Source: Adenophora triphylla var. japonica | Taxonomy: Eukaryota; Streptophyta; Magnoliopsida; Asterales; Campanulaceae | Length of the DNA stretch: 64,000 bases | Direction of reading: 5' to 3' | NCBI GenBank assembly: GCA_022495995.1 | Contig: JAFEMH010002448.1 | Coordinates: forward strand, 62,001-126,000 | Part shown: in pieces, positions 57,556 through 64,000 of the stretch | How the letters are laid out: every line of letters starts with the position of its first letter | How positions within the stretch are numbered: the stretch's first letter is position 1 | Made by a program: the position numbers and the translations under genes | Notes under the pieces: model-generated | Databases searched by the model: none | What the model saw: only the letters and a program-made list of their open reading frames with translations | What the model was told of the DNA's origin: nothing

Positions 57556-57830
57556 GGATTTAACGTCTGGAGACAGACGCGAGCGTTTGAATGTCAAACG
57601 TCGACTGGGAATTTAACGTCTGGAGACGAGCGTTAGTGAAAACTAACTGGGAATTCAACGTCTGGAGACGAGCGTTAGTGAAAACTAACTGGGAATTTAA
57701 CGTCTGGAGACGAGCGTTAGTGAAAACTAACTGGGAATTTAACGTCTAGAGACGAGCGTTAGTGAAAAGTAACTGGGAATTTAACGTCTGGAGACGAGCG
57801 TTAGTGAAAACTAACTGGGAATTGATCCTC
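57556..57830. repeat. 42-bp minisatellite of G, about six copies
   Basis: Complement of the D unit at 3322-3945, with the same two dyads (CGTCTGGAGACG and GTTAGTGAAAACTAAC). Confidence 0.85.
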
Positions 57831-57958
57831 GGGGGATGGGGTGTTAGAAATGTCTAACTGGGGGAAATTTTACACTTTTTGGGGGCAAAAAGGGGTAAAA
57901 TTGGAACTGCCAAAAGTTGAGGGGCTGAATTGGAAGGAATCTTTTAAATTGCAGCAAG

Positions 57959-57972
57959 AGTCCGGCCGGACT
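57959..57972. promoter_or_regulatory. Palindrome AGTCCGGCCGGACT upstream of the G PMD gene
   Basis: Perfect; ends 152 bp before the PMD ATG at 58125 (150 bp in D). Confidence 0.6.
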
Positions 57973-58124
57973 TGGACTGAGTTTGACTAGATTCAAAATC
58001 AGCTCCAAGTTCGACGCAAACCCATTCCTTTTCCGCCATTAATTCCGACGAGAGAGGAGAGAAAGGAGAGAAAATTTTCACACCAAATTGCGAGATTTGC
58101 TCAGATTTGTGAAGATAAATTGCT

Positions 58125-60790
58125 ATGGAAGGTGATTTGGAAACAATGGCTCGCCATGGAAGGACCGATGACGAAAGAACCCGATTGGTTCGGACCATTC
58201 GAACTACAACCTTTCCATTGAATCCGGGGGAGTTCTACCCGGGTAGGGAGAACCACAAATCCAAAGGAGGGATCGAGAGACAGGTAAACTTCCTTCAAAT
58301 TCCATTAATTTAAAAATGTGCATTCTTTAAATGTTAGAAATTTGACTAGGAATGAGTTAGGGATTTTGGTGCGCGAATTGGGGCTTTTGACTTTGCTATG
58401 CGCCTTTGTCGAAATTGACTAGGATGTAGTTCAATTGACACCATGGGTAGATGACATAAAAATTTGGTTGCAAAATTCCATGTCTAGATGTGTTTTCCGA
58501 ATTTAAAGTATGTTTAAATCGGGACAGAATAATTTTTCGAAATGTTCGAAAGGATTCGAAAGTTTCGGATTCGACGGATTTTTCGAAGGATTTTGAAAGT
58601 TTCGGATTCGACGTAGTGTTCGAAATGCTTTGAAAGTTCCGGATTCGAAGGAGTTTTCGAAATGCTTTGAAAGTTTCGGATTCGACAGAGTTTTCGAAAT
58701 GCTTTGAAAGTTCCGGATTCGACGGAGTTTTCGAAGGGATGGAAATATATTTAGGAAATGAATGAGAACCGTATCTGCATTACATCCTTTTGACATGCGT
58801 TCGTGCACTTTGTTGATGTCGCTTTTGTGCTTAACGTATCCTTGCTTTGTTCACCTGCAGGGGCGAGGGATAGTTGACGTCCACAATCAGAAGAGTCGGG
58901 GAGCCTTTGAGGCAGTGCGAGCGCTGTGGGAGGTAATCCCGGACGAGGCTCCTGAGGGAGAGAGGAGTCCACGGCAGCTGGTGGTTGACTCTGGATTAGC
59001 TGGGTTTATCAGTGCGGTAGCTGCGATAGCTGCGACGCAGAGGGCCAGGTCCATGTATGTAGCTCTGAGCGAGTACTGGTGGGATACGACCCACACTTTT
59101 CATTTCAGATGGGGGGAGGCGACGGTGACTCCCACTGACTTTGCTGCTATCACCGGGTTGCCGACCTATGGCAACACGCTGGTGTGGGTGGATGGTTATA
59201 CCCCGGGGCAGTTGTCGGAGCTACTGGGTTTTGATATTACTGATGTCAGGGGCTTAGGCATTCGGTACATGTCGATGGAGAGGCATCAGCAGATGGTTAT
59301 TGAAGATTATTTGGCTGGATCTTTGAGGATGACCGCGGAGCGCCTGGCTCGAGGGTTCATTTGGTTCGCGTTGTCAGCGACTTTGTTCCCGACTTTTGAC
59401 ACATCCTGTCACTTCCCTCTGTTCGGGTCGCTAACAGACTTGGATGCCGTGAGGGGGCATGCATGGGGGGAGGCTGGACTGGCCGAGCTCTACCATTCCC
59501 TGGACAGGTTCTCGCAGGGAGAGAAGAACTCCCTGAGCTGTTTCTCGCTTGCTCTTGATGTAAGTTCACGTCTTTTTCTCTTCCTTGTCTCTTTTATGTA
59601 CTCGTATGTATCTGCTTTGTAGCTGACATAACTTTCCATTTGCTTGACAGGTCTGGTGCTATGAGGTGTTCAGTCCACAACAGTGGGACATTAGGGAGGC
59701 GTATCGACCCCTGTTCCCTGCCATGCTGGTTTGGTAGAAGAGGGCGAAGAACCCGGTCTCGTCGAGAGTGGGTACTCGACTGACATATGAGGAGTTCTCC
59801 CAAGCACTGAACCGGGAGTTCTCTGAGAGGATCCAGCTGACCTGGTGGAGTCGGTTCCACGCTGTCGCGGTTCAGGTTGCTAGTGAGGTTACGCGGCTGC
59901 GGAAGCTCCTGGTGGGACTTCATTGCGACGCTATGTATATGGGGGAGAGGGTGACCCATCAGCATGGCCCGGGGTCCCTTCCGATGGTGCCGGTGGATCC
60001 ACCTCTGCACATGCAGCATCCTCTGTCGATGCCGATGGAGGAGCTGGAGAGGTATAGACAGGGCGTGTTCTATACCGAGTACATCATAGCGGGGGCCGAC
60101 TATGAGACTTTCATAAGGATGAGGCTGAGGAGCCCACAGGTGCAGCACAGGGAGGGCGAGGGCCCTGGATATCCTCGAGATCTCCCGCTCCCACACGCTA
60201 GGCTGGCGTACGAGGGGCTGGATGGTTCACGCAGGCGACTTGTGATCCCGATCCTGGAGGAGCCGAGATCTCGGTATAGGGTGGACCCCAACACTTCGGC
60301 GAGTGCTTTTGATTTTCTGTATTTGACAGTAGCATTCTGCAAATGTTGCATCTGTACTTTCTGCTCGTCTTTTGATGACTTTCCTGGTTCGCAGGTGTCT
60401 GGCCGTACGTACAACGAGGCTATGAGACTGGTGGACGGGTGGGCCGCCTACACTAGGAGGCTCGTGGAGTTCCTGAGATGCAGTTCCCGGAGGAGCGTGG
60501 ATGTCCGTGAGCCGAGGCCGTCTAGGCCGAGAGGTTCGTCTGCTCCCACGGCTGGTGGAGCGGACTTTGCACAGGGATTTGGCCAGTTCGCGGGCGGAAC
60601 GGCTGGGTTTGGAGCTCATCCTCCTTCGCACTCGGGGCACGAGAGGGGAGAGTCCTCGAGTTCACAGGCGCAGAGGAGGCCTTTCGCGTATTCTCGCATG
60701 GAGGAATTCGGCGACTTCTTGTTTGCGACGGATCCGGCAGCTGCGGAGCAGTGCGTCGAGTGCTCGGATAACGAGCAGGACTCGGAGTAG
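58125..60790 (+). pseudogene. Antisense PMD gene of element G, four exons, one premature stop
   Basis: Exons 58125-58283, 58861-59559, 59651-60298 and 60395-60790 code for 53, 233, 216 and 131 residues (633 in all). All introns are phase 0. Acceptors are CTGCAG, TGACAG and TTCGCAG; donors are GTAAAC, GTAAGT and GCGAGT. The last is a GC donor where D has GTGAGC, so intron 3 is GC-AG or weakened. Exon 2 contains the PMD motif FHFRWGEATVTPTDFAAITG and the helical block RMTAERLARGFIWFALSA. The C-terminal exon is rich in Ser, Arg and Gly and ends acidic. The one coding lesion is TAG at 59735-59737 where D has CAG. It is antisense to pol; the known role of such genes in retroelements is open. Confidence 0.8.
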
Positions 60791-61195
60791 TCCTTCTTTA
60801 TTTTATTTTTTTAGACAAAATGTATGTATCGTCTGGAACGATTTGATTTGAACTGTATTTGAAAAAAGGCGCCCTTGGGGCGGAACCTGTACTTCGCGCA
60901 TCTATTTAGTGATTACCTTCTTTTTATTTTGGCAAATAAGCAAGTAGGTTGATCAAAAAATAAATAAAATGAAATATGCATAAAAAATTGAACTGGTAAA
61001 AAATTATGCCTATATGCACTGATATTTTAATTATTTGCACTGTTGCACGAGCCCGGGGCGGAAGAGGTATTGACATTGGTTAAATGAAACCAGGGGCAGC
61101 ACGCAGATTCATAAGGTATGAACAGGGCGTTATTTGGAATTGCTTCCAATTTAGGAGCAGCTGGCTGCAGAGTTGACCAGGTCAACTGCAAGGGG
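60791..61195. other. Spacer between the two antisense genes of G
   Basis: Matches 1-210 of D in complement for its left part. It contains GTTGACCAGGTCAAC (61173-61187), an extra palindrome just before the family palindrome. Confidence 0.5.
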
Positions 61196-61209
61196 AGTCC
61201 GGCCGGACT
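61196..61209. promoter_or_regulatory. Palindrome AGTCCGGCCGGACT upstream of the G DUF7745-type gene
   Basis: Perfect; ends 123 bp before ATG 61333 (125 bp in A). TTTAAATT follows 21 bp downstream as a possible TATA element. Confidence 0.6.
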
Positions 61210-61332
61210 GAGGGTGAGTTTTCAGAGTCTTTTAAATTGCAGTTTCAGCTTTGCAATTTGTTAAGAACTGCGCATTCACCTCTGATCAGTTAGCTGAATT
61301 CTCTCAAATTCCTAAGGTTTCCTTCATTTTTC

Positions 61333-62625
61333 ATGGCTCCCTTTCCTAAGCTATCGTCTCGGATGCAAGAGCGATATTTGGACAATTTCCAGTCGTGGGT
61401 ACGGAACCACACGAGGCAAAACAAGGGGTTTTTCGAAGGCTGTTACGGGATGAAATCTGTTTGGGCTTTGAAGGAGCTTATGCCAGATTGGGATCTTTTG
61501 AGAGCAGCGTCTCGTTTCTGGGATGTACGGAGGAATGTGTACAAGTTTTCGTACAACGAAATCACTCCTACGTTCGAAGATTTCTGGGCCATTCTGGGAG
61601 GACCTGAGATGGAACAGCTAGTTCTTCCGTATGCTGGTGGCATGGCCACTGTTGAGAAGCTAGTGTCTCTGCTTGGTATCTCGGCTGGAGAAGCATACGG
61701 GATGCTGATATTGAATACTGATTTTGTCGACATTTCGGGACTGCCCGATAGATTTGCCGGAGCTGAGGGGAGCATCTTTTCCTGGGACACGTTTGCTCTA
61801 TGCGCGATCGCTACTCTGTTCACGTTTACGTCCCTGGGTGTGTGCCATCACAGTGTACTGGACATTGTGCGGCAGTGCCGGAACGGAGGAGACATCGTGC
61901 CCTTGGTCTTGGGCGAGACATTCCTCAGCATAGGTCGGATGGCGACCGGCAGCCGATACATGTGGGGAGGGAGTCCCACTATGCTTACCATGTGGCTGAG
62001 AGAGAGACTGCAGATGATGCCCGAGGTGCCAATGTCTTGTGACGCTTGGTCCTTCTCTCGACGTCCTCTGGTGATTGAGGGCAATCAGGCTGAGCTGAAG
62101 CTCTGGATGGCCAGACTTCGCACGCATCACTTGCGATGGTGGGTTCCCCATTGGAAGTTACAGACTTGTCGGACCGATCATGAGGGTCTATTGGTTGTCA
62201 GAGTGCCGGGGCTGTCTCAGACGTCCTTCTACATTCCATCGTTGGTGCTGCGACAGTACGGGCTGGAGCAGGTGCCATTGACGGGTTTGAGTCATGCTGC
62301 TACCTTCGAGGTGGGATCTCTGCTGATAGAAGATCCTTCGACGCTATTGCTGCTCACACGGTGGTCGCAATACACGTCCTTTCTTTCCAGGGTTCTCTTT
62401 CACCGGAGAGGGGGCACTGTTCTGTCTATGCAGTATCTGAACTGGTATGAAGAGTGTATGGGGGAGACACAGATGTCTATTTTGTGGAGGCGGAGTGAGC
62501 TGTTGGGTGCTGATCACCTGGACAGCTCGACCTTGAGGAGGACCGAAGCAGGGGCCAATCCTCAGAATCGTACTGGGAACGACATGGCTGACTATGAGGC
62601 CAATGCTGATCGGGAGGCCAATTAA
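61333..62625 (+). CDS. DUF7745-type protein encoded antisense in element G
   Basis: Open single-exon frame of 430 residues, the longest undamaged accessory frame in the window. N-terminal blocks KSVWALKELMPDWDLLRAAS and FWDVRRNVYKFSYNEITPTF, then DISGLPDRF near residue 134, fit the plant DUF7745 family found in retroelements (identified from memory of its W-LL-A--FWD and PT-E-F pattern). The middle contains predicted helices with Trp-rich segments (RWWVPHWKL). No catalytic motif is recognised. The A copy has the same reading to a total of about 498 codons. In G the frame stops at TAA 62623-62625, but homology continues in frame for 69 codons to 62832. Either the stop is a recent truncation or a shorter protein is made. 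Upstream palindrome and TATA-like sequence suggest its own promoter. Confidence 0.7.
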   Translation: MAPFPKLSSRMQERYLDNFQSWVRNHTRQNKGFFEGCYGMKSVWALKELMPDWDLLRAASRFWDVRRNVYKFSYNEITPTFEDFWAILGGPEMEQLVLPYAGGMATVEKLVSLLGISAGEAYGMLILNTDFVDISGLPDRFAGAEGSIFSWDTFALCAIATLFTFTSLGVCHHSVLDIVRQCRNGGDIVPLVLGETFLSIGRMATGSRYMWGGSPTMLTMWLRERLQMMPEVPMSCDAWSFSRRPLVIEGNQAELKLWMARLRTHHLRWWVPHWKLQTCRTDHEGLLVVRVPGLSQTSFYIPSLVLRQYGLEQVPLTGLSHAATFEVGSLLIEDPSTLLLLTRWSQYTSFLSRVLFHRRGGTVLSMQYLNWYEECMGETQMSILWRRSELLGADHLDSSTLRRTEAGANPQNRTGNDMADYEANADREAN

Positions 62626-62634
62626 AGCACGGTC

Positions 62635-62832
62635 ATGATGGCTCGAAGTGAGGCAGCTCGAGACAGAGCTAGGGAAAGGGATGCATTGACAGCTACAGGT
62701 TTGACGGAGGCGTCGGGAAGGGTCCCTGAGCCAGGTAGAAGGACTACAGGAATATTCCCTGTGAAGGTGAAGAATACTCGCCGTGGAAAAGGGAAGGGGA
62801 AGAAGGATGAAGGACCAAGTACGGGAAACTAG
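62635..62832 (+). pseudogene. C-terminal tail of the G DUF7745-type gene beyond the TAA
   Basis: In frame with 61333-62625. It aligns with the A tail: LTEAGLIDPVPIPELGRRST in A versus LTEASGRVPEPGRRTT in G, both followed by a Lys/Arg-rich basic stretch and ending in Ser/Thr-Gly. Confidence 0.65.
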
Positions 62833-63281
62833 GTTGACCTTGCTGTCCAGAGTATCCACCCAGTGTCATTGCAAACACATTAACTGATTAATGTTTTATT
62901 GTAGTTTTGCTAGCGTGCAGCGAGTCAAGAGTTGACCGTGCTTGAACTCATCAAAGATTGTTTTGACCGTAATCAATTTGTAGGTTAAATGAAAAGAGTT
63001 TTTCGAAACACAAGCAATTGATGCTTATTGTATTTTTTTGTTTTTTAGACCGAACCAATGATGGCTGCCTACGTTCCCCTTTTACAATTGGACTAAGGGG
63101 CTCCGGTCACCGTAGTTCGACACTTTAGGTGAATTTGAGAAAAACAAAGACAAAAGAAGTGCGACCCCGTTTTTTACCTGGATCATTAGCGGGAATGTAT
63201 CCAGTTGGGTATTACTCTTTTGGCACTTTAATTTTACTGAGGGGTGGTGTATGGGGAAGGAGAGTTGACTCGTGCTCTTCC
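62833..63281. other. Convergent spacer between DUF7745-type gene and pol end in G
   Basis: T-rich spacer with the CTACG hairpin at 63069-63115. No gene. Confidence 0.5.
63069..63115 (+). other. Hairpin CTACG...CGTAG at the pol/antisense-gene boundary of G
   Basis: Outer stem CTACG (63069-63073)/CGTAG (63111-63115), inner CCCCTT/AAGGGG. The A counterpart (13048-13086) has CCCCTCA/TGAGGAG. Confidence 0.65.
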
Positions 63282-64000
63282 TCAAACGAAGTATCTGCGG
63301 AGCTTGCTTCCGTTCACGGGGTTAACGAAAAGGTTCCCGTCCAAGTCTGCTAACTTCATGGCTCCTCCGGAGAAGATTCTTTGTACCACGAATGGTCCTA
63401 TTCAGGTAGGGTCCCACTTTTCGAGGGGATTGGTCTGCGTAGGAGGCTTTTCCTTTAGCACCAAGTCGCCTTCTCTGATGTCTCGGATCTTGACTTTCTT
63501 ATCGAATGCTCGGGCCATTCTGCTTTGGTAGGCTCAAGTATGCTCCATGGCTTTCAACCTGCGCTCGTCGAGTAGAGCAAGTTCTTCGTGATGGCTCTGT
63601 AGCCATTCGACATCATTGATCCCGTTTTCCAAGAGGACTCGGAGGGATGGAATTTCCAATTCCACGGGTAACATTGCTTCCATTCTGTAGGTAAGTGCGA
63701 ATGGAGTCTCCCCTATAGCGGTTCTGACTGATGTTCGGTATCCCCAGATGGCTAAATGTAGCTTTTCGGGCCAGTCCCGATCTCTGGTAGTCATCTTTCT
63801 GATTATCATGGCGAGAGTCTTGTTGGCTGCCTCTACTGCACCATTGGTTTGTGGTCTGTAAGGAGAAGATTTGTGACGTGTGACTCTGAATTCGGTCAGA
63901 AGTTGGTCACAATCTCCTTCGAAGTGGGTCCCATTGTCGGATATGATCTCGTTGGGCACTCCGTATCGGCACATGATGTTCTCTCGGATGAACTCGACCA
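63282..64000 (-). pseudogene. Integrase C-terminal half of element G (enters from the right edge)
   Basis: Minus strand. MCRYGVPNEIISDNGTHFEG carries the second catalytic Asp (SDNG), and SPYRPQTNGAVEAANKTL carries the catalytic Glu. Then come the conserved ALTYRMEAMLPVE block and the C-terminal part ending KLRRYFV with TGA at 63282-63284. Two in-frame stops interrupt it: TGA at 63534-63536, where A has CGA, and TGA at 63402-63404, where A has TGG. The first catalytic Asp and zinc-binding part lie beyond 64000. Confidence 0.8.

Larger units (their letters stand above)
56493..64000 (-). mobile_element. Tat-lineage element G, 3' part with antisense gene cassette (continues beyond window)
   Basis: In the gag-pol sense (right to left): integrase, hairpin, antisense DUF7745-type gene, antisense PMD gene, minisatellites, hairpin, purine tract (complement GTTAGCCCCTC), truncated LTR F. 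Reverse complement of 56.8-61.0 kb matches 1-4421. Confidence 0.85.

Overview
The window is repeat-dominated nuclear DNA of a flowering plant, most likely a eudicot. It shows nested Ty3/gypsy (Tat and Athila lineages) and Ty1/copia LTR retrotransposons, MITEs, a Mutator-type element and a plant PR-1 gene. I cannot name the species. Only one ordinary host gene is visible, an intronless PR-1 gene (38847-39350) in a roughly 2-kb island; nearly everything else is transposon.

Layout. (1) 1-4421, 22778-23140 and 35313-about 37377 are pieces of one Tat element ('D', gag-pol outside the window to the left on +) with a multi-exon gene on its antisense strand and a 3' LTR. (2) 4422-22777 is a second Tat element ('A', gag-pol on -) inserted into D. 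It carries two antisense genes on + and has lost reverse transcriptase/RNase H. (3) 23141-35307 is a complete-length Athila element (-) inserted into D's 3' LTR, with a perfect CCCAC duplication and LTRs of identical length. (4) 37378-39923 is the PR-1 island with two Stowaway-like MITEs and a foldback. (5) 39933-41798 is a Mutator-like element with a perfect 9-bp duplication and a Tourist-like MITE nested inside. (6) About 41808-44424 is a remnant of another Tat element ('C') with one LTR and a 30-bp minisatellite. (7) 44425-52144 is a degraded Ty1/copia element (-) with a perfect GAGAT duplication. (8) 53559-56492 holds two Tat LTRs in opposite orientation ('E' and 'F'). (9) 56493-64000 is a Tat element ('G', gag-pol on -), whose part 56.8-61.0 kb mirrors 1-4421.

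In A and G, and for the visible gene in D, the same cassette lies between pol and the 3' LTR, antisense to gag-pol. One gene encodes a plant mobile domain (PMD) protein in four exons with phase-0 introns; a second encodes an intronless DUF7745-type protein of about 500 codons.

The signal I find most interesting is regulatory. Each retrotransposon family carries its own GC-rich palindrome built on a CG-NN-CG centre: ATCCGCGCGGAT in A, AGTCCGGCCGGACT in D/E/F/G, GTGGGCGGTCGCCCAC in Athila, TATGTCGCGCGACATA in copia, GTCTCGCGCGAGAC in C. It sits upstream of the LTR TATA box (17 bp away in D, E and F; 22 bp in both LTRs of A). In the Tat elements it also sits upstream of each accessory gene at conserved distance (150-160 bp from the PMD start, 123-125 bp from the DUF7745 start). 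This looks like a family-specific operator shared by LTR and accessory genes. A second recurrent signal is a hairpin with invariant CTACG/CGTAG outer stem, found between pol and the accessory module in both Tat and Athila elements.
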